NCBI GenBank assembly: GCA_916610825.1
Contig: OU744449.1
Span: 7,832,243-7,896,242 of the forward strand
Reading direction: 5' to 3'
Length of the DNA stretch: 64,000 bases
Source: Haliclystus octoradiatus
Taxonomy: Eukaryota > Cnidaria > Staurozoa > Stauromedusae > Haliclystidae
The notes below the pieces were generated by a model. That model worked only from the letters and a program-made list of their open reading frames with translations. It was not told the origin of the DNA and did not search any database. Of the stretch, positions 37,301-48,300 are shown piece after piece (within the stretch, counting starts at the first letter, position 1; each line of letters opens with the position of its first letter). Position numbers and translations under genes: made by a program.

Positions 37301-37407
37301 ACATTCTAGATATAGTACCTTGGATTATGAAGGTAGACATCAGCAAATGTAGCAGCAATAATACAACATAGTAGCTGTAAAACGATAAGAATATTTCTCC
37401 GTTCCAT
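24095..37407 (-). CDS. Secreted DD3-3-like protein with C-terminal TSP1 repeat, complete, 16 exons
   Basis: Exons in order: 37407-37319, 35421-35368, 34669-34484, 34074-34018, 33029-32948, 32553-32440, 31878-31723, 31165-30975, 30488-30252, 30157-29984, 29894-29629, 28938-28784, 28204-28162, 25942-25910, 25036-25010, 24276-24095 (2046 nt, 681 aa). Signal peptide: [19 protein letters not shown], cleavage likely before DVYLHNPRG. Residues 23-587 match the DD3-3 family first named in Dictyostelium: [74 protein letters not shown] and [19 protein letters not shown]. Function of the family is unknown; it is cysteine-rich and extracellular. A short acidic linker ([18 protein letters not shown]) leads to a TSP1 domain at residues 622-681: [17 protein letters not shown], six cysteines, three tryptophans for C-mannosylation. 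It lacks the O-fucose consensus, since H precedes the second cysteine. Introns 8 and 12 start with GTCAG. Exons 1-12 are very secure. Exons 13-16 rest on phase continuity and splice sites, so the TSR could be a separate small gene, which I think less likely. Confidence 0.85.
24435..24950. mobile_element. hAT-like non-autonomous element with 8-bp duplication
   Basis: The ends CGGAGGTGTTAC and GGTACACCTCTG are imperfect inverted repeats (CAGAGGTGTACC). Both sides are flanked by TATAAATT (24427-24434 and 24951-24958), a perfect 8-bp target duplication. The interior is rich in GGAGCCGGAGTC-type words and has no transposase frame. It lies in the last intron of the DD3-3-like gene and is itself split by a smaller element. 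Confidence 0.85.
24476..24565. mobile_element. 90-bp palindromic element nested in the hAT-like element
   Basis: It begins TAGCCTCATTCCATCACGGC and ends with the reverse complement. The arms are nearly the whole element, around a short GC-rich loop. GGCAGGAGT flanks it on both sides (24467-24475 and 24566-24574), a perfect 9-bp duplication, so it jumped into the older hAT-like copy. A 9-bp duplication suggests a MULE-type enzyme. Confidence 0.85.
25190..25560. repeat. Unclassified low-copy stretch in DD3-3 intron 14
   Basis: It holds GGATCCGCGGTGGGAGG and CCCCCCGGGAATGGG-type words set in AT-rich DNA, unlike the surrounding intron, and recalls the (-)-strand ACCCAAAAAGTTCC repeats elsewhere. 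No ends could be found. Confidence 0.3.
26420..26800 (+). mobile_element. tRNA-type SINE family 1, older copy (DD3-3 intron 13)
   Basis: Its body is collinear with 48230-48545: TCAGATCTGATTATATCTG, GTGTGAATCCCC, CGCCTTGATTTATCTAAAAC, AATGAGTACCATC, GATGGAATG and GAGCGTTTATAATCATTGCTC. The tRNA-like 5' head is decayed. It lies antisense to the host gene. Confidence 0.7.
26801..28161. other. Remaining part of DD3-3 intron 13
   Basis: AT-rich with no bounded element that I can define. A minus-strand stretch at 27774-27818 has good splice-site-like ends and no stops in two frames, but its phases do not fit the flanking exons. Confidence 0.4.
31281..31340. repeat. (GATT)n and (CTGT)n microsatellites (DD3-3 intron 7)
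   Basis: About nine GATT units followed within a few bases by four CTGT units. Confidence 0.85.
32232..32370. repeat. Interspersed repeat, copy left of DD3-3 exon 6
   Basis: It shares GGGTAGCATTGACAGGATTT, CTTTTCCTGAGTGGCA, CCCCGGTCCAAGCAG and ACCCCTTCAGGGGAGTATGA in direct orientation with 32790-32930. The related words ACCCAAAA and AGTTCC recur at 38630-38710 in the opposite sense. It looks like part of a transposon family; the ends are unclear. Confidence 0.65.
32790..32930. repeat. Interspersed repeat, copy right of DD3-3 exon 6
   Basis: Direct-repeat partner of 32232-32370. The copy probably extends further left (from about 32610), where GGTAGGAAATTTCTG and TTGGGTCTCC are found. The two copies bracket coding exon 6. 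Confidence 0.65.
33402..33899. repeat. (TATG)n microsatellite, about 124 units (DD3-3 intron 4)
   Basis: Nearly pure 4-bp array with one visible interruption (GGATG near 33876). A period of 4 without stops leaves every frame open on both strands, so the long MYVC and HTYI open frames are artefacts, not genes. Confidence 0.98.
35422..37318. other. DD3-3 intron 1
   Basis: AT-rich intron of 1.9 kb. Around 35590-35940 it holds a GC-richer segment between GACACCCGAGGGGTTTAAC and GTTACCCCCTCGGGAG, possibly a worn inverted-repeat element. Nothing else is recognised. Confidence 0.4.
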
Positions 37408-39398
37408 TGTGTTATTAAATTTGGAGTTAAAATCAACCGATCTCAACGACCGATGAGACAGAAATGATTATATATCACAAATGAACCATGTATATATATA
37501 GAAGGGCGTTTTGAATGCAGAATTGGAGATGAATTGGTTCATAGCCCCTTTTGTTGGGATATGACGTAAGTGCAAGGATCAGCACAGATCGTGTTGTTGT
37601 TGTTATTATTAACTAGGACAATTATCGGCCCACGATACTATGAAGAACCATGGGAAGTTTTAAGCAGTAATACTAAAACAGTATTCGCAGATATAATCGT
37701 AGCAATACCAAGGGCTGATTGAGATTTGCATATGCCACTTATAGGAATCTATTGTAACGTTATTAATTGTTCATTATATTTATATGTCATTTATATATAT
37801 ATACAGTATACTTTAAGTCTATATCATGGACTTTCCCATGTTCACTTGCGTGCTGAATTTGAAGGCAATAACAATATATACAGACACTGCACGATGGGAC
37901 ATTTTCGATTACATTGTATTATAGATAATAAGTCAAAATTATGCCACCCCATCGTGGAAATTCAAAATGAAAATACTTATTGTATTGTCATGTGGGAAAG
38001 CAAAAACTTCCTTTTCTGCCCTTGACTCTATCTTTGATTGACTGAGTTGTGACGTAAATGATGACCACCCTATAGTTCTTCAGCCTACGAGAGTAGGAGT
38101 ATAAAAACTGCGAGATTAATATACCTGTCGACCAATGACGTTTTTCTACATAAATATACAAATTAGCCTTTGTTACGATTTTTTCCATATTATGTTCTAT
38201 GAACTAATATACCGAAGACGTTATATCCATAGGGAATGAAAAACAGAAAATATCAAATATTCAGTATTTCATTTCAGACTTTTGAACTCCACATCAGTAT
38301 ATCTCTCAAAAAGTTATATAAGTTATACAATATAATAATATAATATATAACGTAAAACACATATATGTGAAAGTGCTCAATGTTGGTTAAAAACAGAGCA
38401 TAATATAAATTTGAGACAATTAAGATGAGGCAAAGCCTTTCCGTAGCTCTAAGTTTCACGTGTTTATTTCACGATCATCAGACGGTATCATTTACCTTAG
38501 GTGATTGTGAAAAAACATTTGGGGGTGCCCAGATTATTTTTTAAGTTATTGCAAAAAAAATGCCCGGGAGTTAACTCCAGCTCCTCAGTGAGGTGGGGGG
38601 GGGAGTGCCACTTTGGAAAAAGGTGACGTACCCAAAAGGTTCTAAAATTATGTTGATGCTAACTAAAAAATTCCAAAAATTTAAAAATGCTACCCAAAAA
38701 GTTCCAGCATGCTGATTTATGTTAAGTAAATACACAAAAATGATGCAAAATTTTATCGGAAATTCTTGAGAAAGTCAAAATACAACAAAAATTATGATGT
38801 AATTCGTTATACAAATGATTACAAATAGATTAAACTACCTAAATTTAGTTATTAAATTATTCATACATTACAAAACACATTACAATGGCACACGATCAAT
38901 TAACGGTATTACTGGGTTACATTACCAGCTTTCTATAAATGTAACCCTTTATAAAATGAAGACATTCCAGTAACAGGAATGTGTTGGTGCAAGGGAGCTA
39001 GCTTAACGATATCACAGGAAAGATGTTGTACCCTTTAATACGAAATCACCGGAGTCCGTCTTAATGTCAAATTTCCGCATAATCCATTTACAAACAAGAT
39101 CGTCATAAGTTTTTAGCAGGTTTAAATTATACACTTTTTGACATATATCGTGAACCGGATTATCCGATGTTAACGACATGGATTGAATGGACATGTAGCT
39201 ATTCTCTTGGACCGCTAATTTTAAGGAAAAGAGGCGTTTTCAAAAGTACGGCAAATGATAAAAATTTTGCTATGAAACATCGCTAGCAAGTGACACGTAC
39301 CTGTCTAACACCTAGATAGTGAAAGAACATCTGGGCAGCGAAAAGCTTGTTTATCCGCTCATGCGATTGAAAAGAAATTAGGTTTGAAGATTGAAAGT
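37408..39398. other. Divergent intergenic region between the DD3-3-like gene and PDIA5
   Basis: It must hold both promoters. Around 38405-38500 (minus) it carries a repeat shared with 63110-63235: CGATCATCAGACGGT and a GAGGCAAAGCC / GGCTTTTGCCTC pair. From about 38520 to 38710 it has ACCCAAAAAGTTCC-type repeat sequence with a short G run. No gene is seen. Confidence 0.5.
37491..37500 (-). promoter_or_regulatory. Possible TATA box of the DD3-3-like gene
   Basis: TATATATATA lies 84 bases upstream of the ATG on the minus strand, allowing a start site and a leader of about 50 bases. The surrounding DNA is AT-rich, so this may be chance. Confidence 0.35.
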
Positions 39399-42300
39399 AT
39401 GGATCGCAAATTCAGATTTATTCTGACTCTAGCCATTGTCGTGCAGCTGGTAAGAATTTTTATGTATGAATAATGAACAGAACAGAAGGAAACAAAAAGA
39501 GACAATTAAATCACAACACTGCATGCTAATGCTTTTCTGCACTGTGTCTTTTCTTGCTCTGATTTTCTTTTTATTATTCATAATTGTAATTCCGAGTAGT
39601 ATATGATTTAGTACTTGCTAATTGTTCATTTGATTGCTGATGGTGATGTTTCTTTCAACTTTCAACCTATACTATGAAGTGCATACACCTCTCCTCGATT
39701 GGTAAGCCTGCGTCCTGTGACGCCTACGGGCTACTGCAGTTACCACACTTCGTCATATTTATTCAGAAGGCTTTGCAATTCCTTATGTTACTATTAGGCA
39801 TATGCATACACATTGCGTAGCCTACCCTACTTGATGTGATTCGACAAATTATAGTCAAACAATGAACGATGCTTCCAGAAAGAAGCATTTTCATTACAAT
39901 TTACATGCAAATATAGGCTAATCTAGATTTCAGACTGCAGAGAAGGACAACTGCACTCCTGAGATGAAGAATTTGGCTCAAAATAGCTCTGCTCAAACAA
40001 ATTCTCTGGGATTTCACCCCTAAAAAACTTCATTTTATTGTTAGAAATTATGTTATCATATATGTTTTAGTAATAACTTTGTAAACTCTCACAATCATTT
40101 GACGATAATGATTTAAATGAATGAGAAATTAAGGATTTAGGTAAAGAAATTTGAATATTAAATTAATTAAAGAAATTATAATACTCAAAATTCAACAAAT
40201 GCACTTGGGAATCTTGGGAATGGGAAACTTTTATTTTGTATTGCTGTTAGGCCTACAGGGCTGTTAATGCTACTTTTAAATTTAAGAAACTAGGCTAGTT
40301 ACTTTCAAATGATACTCTTCAGAAAAACTAACAATTACTAGTTACAAATTACTTTAATTCGAAAGTAGCTAGTTACAGTTACTTTTTTGTTACTTTTTCT
40401 AACTAAATCCAAAACTATCCAGCAGTAGGCCTAAGCCTAAGCAATGAGACATTTTAAATATTCAAATGATATTTATGTAAAATAATTTGTTAATTAATCA
40501 AATACTCTAGGCCTATTTGACAATGTAAATACGAAAACAAACACGCAACTAATATTTCACAGTGACATCTTTTGCGTGTTTCTTTGCCTATTCAATCCCC
40601 CTTACGAAGAAAATCTCAAGCTACGCGCCATTAGTTCTATTTCAGGCTCTGTTGCTATGACAATTAATTGATCAACAGACATATGAGACATAAAACGCTC
40701 GTTGAATCACATGAATGAACTCGGAAAAACAGATTGGCAAACAGACTGTTATATTCCCTAATGTAATTTTTCTGATATCCAAATTTATGAAAAGATTTTG
40801 TACAGTCGTAGAACACGTTTTGTTTGCGTTTTATTTTCTTGAATGGCAGCAATAAGAACAAACGATTTTGATTAAGCAAAACACAATAGCAAGTGAGAAG
40901 CTGCTAACTTTCAGCCCTTTAGTGTGAAAAAATAACTGGAGAAAAGCAAAAATGTGGTGAAAAATAACGAGTAACCGTGAAGTTATTTTTGATCCTAAAT
41001 GTAACTAGTTTCAAGTAGAAGTTATTAAAAAGTAAAAATTACAAGTAATAATACATACAACAAGTAACAATTACAAGTTCGGAATTATCTCCATTTGATA
41101 AAGTTGACCCATTCAATGAGATAAATAAATTGAATGTAAAGGATAAAATTTTTTACTGCAAAACTAGCAACTGTCATATAAAGTAATGAATCTAATAAAA
41201 TCTACTTAGTAATAATATAAATTACCAACTTTTATAATAAACTCCTCCAATGTGCCAGCGACTCTTAAGATCATGTGGCGGACACAAATACAGGCTGACT
41301 TCTAATTTCAAGCTTTGCAATACCATATTAAGTTTTAATCTAATATTCTTTAGCCTACAAATGTGAGATCTATTGTTCTTTTTCTGTATTCAGATTTCCA
41401 GTACTATTAGTAAAATATCTTTGAAGAATATTGATCATTCATCAGATGTGAAAGCATTCAAGAAAATCCTTAGAACGAAAACAAATGTCCTTGTTATTTT
41501 TTCAAAAGATGGTAAGTATTATATAGAAATTAATTTCCCCCATTAGAAAATAGAAACTTTGCAACCCCTGTGAAAGAAATTTTGTGAACGAAATATTGCC
41601 CAGTTTTCATGTACTGTTCATGAAATCATGAACTTTATTGCCAGGGCCGGATCTATATTTGAGGCCTGAACACGTCTCTAAAATAGACCTTTTGTTTCCT
41701 CAAAGAGACAACATTGACCGGCAGTAGCTAGAAGCTTAATTTTGAAGCTTAGCGTAAATTCAATGATCAATGTCAGTCATGGCTTCGGCATGGATTCAAA
41801 TTTCAAGTTTCAGCATGGTTCAACGCACAGAAACAATACAATTGACAAACACGCATATGGCTCTAGGCACGTAGAGCCCACGGGTCATGTTTGCCCTTTT
41901 AAAGTCTAACCCTACTGTAAAAGTTTTGGTTTATCTTTGTTTATCAAAATTCCTTGCGAAAAATGTTCATGAGTACATAAACATCAAATTGCCCAAAGGT
42001 TCTTGAACTGTTCATGAACTTTTAGCAATTTCACATTCATGAAGCAGTTCATGAACTGGTTCATGAACTCTTTCTGACTGTTTGGCATGAACCTACAAAA
42101 ATGTTCATGAACTGTTCATGAAGTCTGTAAGCGATAATTTTCCCCATAGATTTCTCTATACTTACTACTTAATTCGTTTAATTATAAAATCCTCCTAAAT
42201 AGAACAAATCGTGACATACATTTATTAATATGTCAACGTGATATCAATCAGTGTAGAACAGAAAGAGAACAGTGAAGACGCGGAAAAGAACACACGGTAT

Positions 42301-45300
42301 GAATTTATCCTATTTTACGTAACTTATAAAATTGTTTACTTTAGTATGTCATGTTAATCATAATTAATAGAATTTAATCTCTTTCTAGTTTAAAACGGAT
42401 TTATCAACAGTACAGTAATCATATATATATATATTTCAATCAACTCACAAGATTATTGGTTTATTCAACTTTATTCAACAAACTTTATTATTGCCGTAAC
42501 AAGTGTCTATTCATTTGTCGTCTTTATACCTGCTTATTTATCTTCATGTATTCGTCAATGTACCGTTCACATTCAAATTAGTAAAATTGGCGTCTATATT
42601 AGTTTTAAACGTGTACCTTTGACCGTTAAAAGAAAGCATGTCTCGCGGTACCGAAGGTGCAGAAGGCACTTCTATGCCCCCTTTAGAGGGACAACTTATC
42701 AAACAAAGATCAACCCGGGCTAGAAGTCAAAAAACGCATTCTACAAGGTACTCAAAAGCATCTAAGTCATCAAATTCGACGCGCCGAAGAGAGGCACAGC
42801 ATGCGTTGGAGCTAGCACAATACAAAAGAGACGAGACCGTAAAATATGTCGAGAAAGAAGCGGAATTGACAATGTCAAAAAAGTTATTGACAGTAAATAT
42901 GAACTTGAAGAAAGCAGAACTCGATTTAAAATATTGTGATGACAGTGAAAATGATGACAGCGGCTCTGAAGTCTCAGAACATGAGTTAACAGAAACTAAT
43001 GAAATTAAACCAATTATAACATCTGTGAAACCGCTAAACGACCAATTAACCGTAAATGAAAAAGTGCACGATTGGTTTGACACGCTTCCAAAAATAAATC
43101 AATTGTTAACAACCAATTCAAATTTAGCAAACAGTAATGACAACCAAGCAAATCAATTGGGAAATATAATTGCAAGAATCGGTTTGCCAACTATTCGCCC
43201 CCTTTCCTTTAGTGGGGACGCGACAGAATACATACGATTTATTGAAACTTTCAAGCAGATGATGGCCCCTACAGGGTTGAATGAAAATGAAAAGTTATGG
43301 CACTTAATCAATAGTTGTACGGGGGAGGCTAAAACTGCAATTCAAAATTGTATTGGTCTAGAAGATGGATTTACAAGAGGGTTAACAATCCTTAAAAAAC
43401 AATTCGGAAACCCCTACGAAGTTGCTACAGCCTTTATAGCTAAAATAACAACAGGAAAGCAGTTGCAAGATGATGATGCAAACGGTATTCTATATTATTC
43501 ATATTCATTACAGGACTGCGTTGACACATTAAATAGATCAGGATATCGATCAGACATCAATGCTTCAATAACATTAAATCAGGTGTACAAGCGATTACCC
43601 CATTCCATGCAAAACAAATGGGCAACAATTGCCACTAAGATGCGAATCAAGGGTCAAGTACCTGAGTTATCAGACATGGCCAAATTCGTTGCTTTACAAG
43701 CAGATATTTTGAACGATCCAGTTTTTGGTCGTGCAAAGAATGACATCAAAAGCAGCCAGACAAAACTGAACCCAGTTAATGCCATTGGTTCAGTTCCTGA
43801 GCAATCGAATGTTTATAAACAAAGGGAATGTACGTTATGTAAGCAAGACCATCGGATAAACAAATGTTCAAAATTCTTAGATATGAACTACCAAGAACGA
43901 TTGACGGTAGTAAAAAGCTATAAGCTATGTTTTAACTGCCTGGGAATCTCACATACATCTAACATATGTAGAAGTGAAAATACGTGTCAATCGTGCAAAC
44001 GTCGGCATCACACTCTATTACATAATACAGAATCAACAATGAATGTAAACGAGGGTAGACAAACCAATCACGTGATATCCGATAGCAACACGAGCAACAA
44101 TTTGGAAGAACCGTCAGTGCCATCGGTAACCATGACAACGAATTCAACTGTACATTTATCACCGGCTTTGACTCAAATAGTTGCTGTCAGAGCAATAGCA
44201 AAAAATGGAAAGGAGATCTCAACGTATGCACTGCTTGATTCCGGATCATCTTTGACCATGTGCAGCAAATGGCTAGCAGATAAATTGAATCTCACAGGTG
44301 ATAAACATGAGCTAAACCTAAGCACTGTGAGTGACATTTCAACAAAAAGGGAAGCATCCAAAATTAGTTATGAAGTAGCTGCAATGAATGATGATACCAA
44401 CACCAGGATTAAACTAGAAACTGTATGGGCGATAGATGATTTATATGTTGCAATGCCTAAAAGACCAAAGGCAAGAGATCTAAAAGGCTACCCTCATCTA
44501 AAAAATGTTCCGCTACCCTTAGCAGATTATAGCTCAGTTTCGATGATCATTGGCACAGATGTCCCGGAGGCAATGATCCATGATGAAATCATTTCAGGAA
44601 AGCCAAATCAGCCAATAGCTGTCAAAACCAAATTGGGATGGTGCCTGTTAGGGAAATTAAAGGAATCAAACGAGGAGGGTGTAACTTTCTCCGCTAACGC
44701 AGTTAATACAATCAACGATGATATACTTAATAAGAGCATAGAGCGGTTTTGGGCAATAGAAAGCTATGGTACATCTGGAGCTAAAGCGCATTCAATTGAA
44801 GACAAACGTTCATTGCAAATATTAAGCGAAACGACAATTCTAAAAGAAGGGCATTATGAAACAGGATTGCTATGGCGTAAGCCTGATACAAGTTTACCAA
44901 ACAACAGACAGTTAGCACTGAAGAGAATTATGCCGTTAAAAAACAAATTTGTAAAGAATTCAAATTATTATAATGCTTATAAAGACGTAATGCAAGATTA
45001 TTTAGAACAAGGTCACGCTAAGAGATTGTCACACCAAGAATTGGCAGTTAAAAGCAACAAAATATGGTACTTACCGCATCATGCAGTGTCAAACCCAAAT
45101 AAATCAAAATTGAGAGTTGTCTTCGATGCAGCCGCAAAGTACAAAGGAATATTTGCCAACTATTATTATTACTCAAAAATGGCAACGCTCAAATGGTAAT
45201 GTCAAAGTCAATGACGTAGTCTTAATTTATGACGAAGATCAACCACGAGGAAATTGGCTTATGGGTCGTATCACGGATGTGTATCCTGGAAAAGATGGTA

Positions 45301-48300
45301 TTATTAGAAGCGTGAAGCTTCAAACTAAGCAGTCTATTTTGATGAGACCTGTAAACAAATTATGCATGATATGTGAAGCAGATGATCAGTGAAGATTCAG
45401 ATGTCAATGACAATCGAAGAAGAAGAAGAAGATTCAAAACAGTTTTGTATATATTTAACCATTGCGTAGAAAATTATCACTTTTTATTATTAATTAACTC
45501 AATTGATACTTCGTAAATTAGGGAGGCTGTAAGCGATAATTTTCCCCATAGATTTCTCTATACTTACTACTTAATTCGTTTAATTATAAAATCCTCCTAA
45601 ATAGAACAAATCGTGACATACATTTATTAATATGTCAACGTGATATCAATCAGTGTAGAACAGAAAGAGAACAGTGAAGACGCGGAAAAGAACACACGGT
45701 ATGAATTTATCCTATTTTACGTAACTTATAAAATTGTTTACTTTAGTATGTCATGTTAATCATAATTAATAGAATTTAATCTCTTTCTAGTTTAAAACGG
45801 ATTTATCAACAGTACAGTAATCATATATATATATATTTCAATCAACTCACAAGATTATTGGTTTATTCAACTTTATTCAACAAACTTTATTATTGCCGTA
45901 ACAAATTGTGTCTATTCATTTGTCGTCTTTATACCTGCTTATTTATCTTCATGTATTCGTCAATGTACCGTTCACATTCAAATTAGTAAAATTGGCGTCT
46001 ATAAAGTCCATGAACTATTTTCATGAAATTCATGAAATTCATGAACTGTTCATGCGCCATGGACAGCTTTTTATGAACTCATGAAATTTTTTCTCAGGGG
46101 TAGGCTCCCCAGGGGTTGAAATAAAAATTTATGAAAAATATTTTTTTGTCAAGTAATTTAATGCAATTTTGCTGAGGTCTGCTTTTTTGGGCTTGAAGCG
46201 TTTGCTTTTCTGCTTACAACTAAATATGGCCCTGGATATGGCTTCATGAACTGACCGCGCTCATGTCATTTACAATAGTTTTTGTTATAAATTTCTATGT
46301 AGGTTTATGTCTGTCTAATTTCCTGCGAAAAACAGTTCAGGAGTGTTAAATGAACTCAAATTTTCATAAACTGTCCTTAAATGTTCATGAACTGTACATG
46401 ATCAGTTCCTGAAAATTGGGACCATTTAATGTTCATGGACTATTCATGAACTGTTAATGAACTTCTGAACTGTTATTCACCAGGCTGAGTATGAATAGTA
46501 CTCAAGTTTTATGAAACTTAATCACACAGTTAATGACACAACTACTGTCTTAACTTTTTTGTTCAACATCCTTCATTACATGTAATTGCAGATAAATCTG
46601 TTTTGAGCACTGTCAAATGGCTAGAAAAGGTTGCAAAAGATTTGAAAGGGAAAGCAACCTTTGTACAGGTGACTTGCAGGTAAAGAAAAAATATGACATT
46701 ATTAATTTAAATGCTTGGAAACATACATGACTTCAATTTGGTTTTAGATTTATTTGTATTACAATTGTTTATCCATATTCAGAGTCCAACAAAAGGTTCA
46801 GCCTTCTGGAATCCTAGATGCATTTCAACATCTTCTTCTGAATTTTTTTGTTGAAGTTTGACCAATAAATCATAGAATTATCAATTTTTCTTCTGAATTT
46901 GCGCTAACCTTCCAGAATCTAGAATTGCAGGATTCCTACTTTTTTCAGACCCTGTCCTTATTAAATATCTCTCCATATTTTGGACAAGTAATAGTAGAGT
47001 TGGAAAATACTCAGAAAAATTCTGTCCGGCTATTAGAATTAGCTATCTTGATGATTAAATGGTTGCAAAGTTATAATGATATAGAAATTACTAAGAATGT
47101 TAAGATTATTATTAACATTTTCGTTTTTTTTTCATGTTGTGATTTGTGTTAAAGACTTATACGGTTCTAATCTCAGAAGAGCATTTCCTGATAATAGATT
47201 CAATTTGAAATATTTGTTTCTAATTATGAAAATAGATATGCACAATTAGCTTTCCTTTATGAATATTTATGCAAACTCTGTAAATGAAGCTCTATTTGAC
47301 TCCATTGCCTGAGATGTTACAATTATATTCTGTTTGTCATCGCAAATTACATAATATAAAATATAAAAACCACTGCTGCTGTCTCAAATTTTACTGGTCA
47401 TTCAAGAACACATCAATGATTGTAACATTTGTTTATCTCTTATTTGTATTGAGCCGGTAACACGAGTGGCTTATTTTTAGTACATTTATAAAATGAAATA
47501 TTCTATATGCAGTAAAAGTAAAAATAAAATATGTAAAGGTATGCAGGATCAGAGCCATCTATTTTTAAGAGTTGGAACACATAACTTTTGTAGCATGAAT
47601 ATCGCCATTTTCGTTCCGTTGAAAACACGGTTTTGCTTTTGAACAAAATGTTTGCGACCTAGGTTTGACAGAACGAAAATGATGGCGTCAATAGAGTCAT
47701 ATGAATGGCATCTGTCCAATGGGTGCTAAGAATCGGCAAATGAAAGAGTGTCCCAACTCTTGTAAATAGATGGCTTCGATGCAGGATACCTAACACGTAA
47801 CCTAGGCATTAAATTGCTGCAACCAAAAACTAATATAAATAAAAAAGGAATAAACTTGAGAAAACTAAAAACTAGTGTAGAAAACTAAAGATAAAAAAAC
47901 TAAAGATAGATTGAGTAAAACTGTGGTAAACTCCTCGATTGATGCAGCAACGGTTCAAGTTGGCATTGGCACGTTCAAGTTGGCAAAATTGAAGTATTCT
48001 TGTTTTTATAATTGATTGTATCGTGTTTTGTGTTTATTTCAATTTATTATTATTTCATTTCAATTAGCGAATCAAAAGATAGCAAGAAACTATGCAAGAA
48101 ATTCAGTGTATCACCATCCCCCATTGTATTGAAACATTACAAGTATGTATGACTGTCAATATTTTAAGATGATATCAGTGATCCTATTGAATTTTAGGGT
48201 GTGATTAGCTCAGTTTGCAGAGCAACCGAACTTCAGATTGAATCATATCTGATCGACAGTGGTTCAAATCCCCCCGAGGTCAACTCAGCCTTGACTTTAT

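Larger units (their letters stand above)
42126..46003 (+). mobile_element. Pao/BEL LTR retrotransposon, broken, young (PDIA5 intron 2)
   Basis: Two LTRs of about 475 bp starting TGTAAGCG bracket about 2.9 kb of internal DNA. AAGTC flanks both ends (42121-42125, 46004-46008), a 5-bp duplication usual for this family. A purine run precedes the 3' LTR. The parts seen are gag with zinc knuckles, an aspartic protease region, the beginning of the reverse transcriptase region and a short integrase-end piece. The element is broken, with about one large loss in pol. The LTRs are near-identical, so insertion was recent. It has the same orientation as the host gene and lies wholly within an intron. Confidence 0.95.
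41951..46100. mobile_element. TTCATGAAC foldback element split by an LTR element
   Basis: The left part starts with CCTTGCGAAAAATGTTCATG and runs to 42125. The right part resumes at 46004 and ends TTTTTTCTCAGGGG followed by TA. Both parts are made of TTCATGAAC words and the outer ends match the family TIR (CCCCTGCGAAAAA). The LTR element landed within it. Confidence 0.8.

Noticed and set aside
48199-48275. tRNA gene
   Set aside because: The A- and B-box-like words are there but the stem pairing of a real tRNA is poor and a SINE body follows directly.
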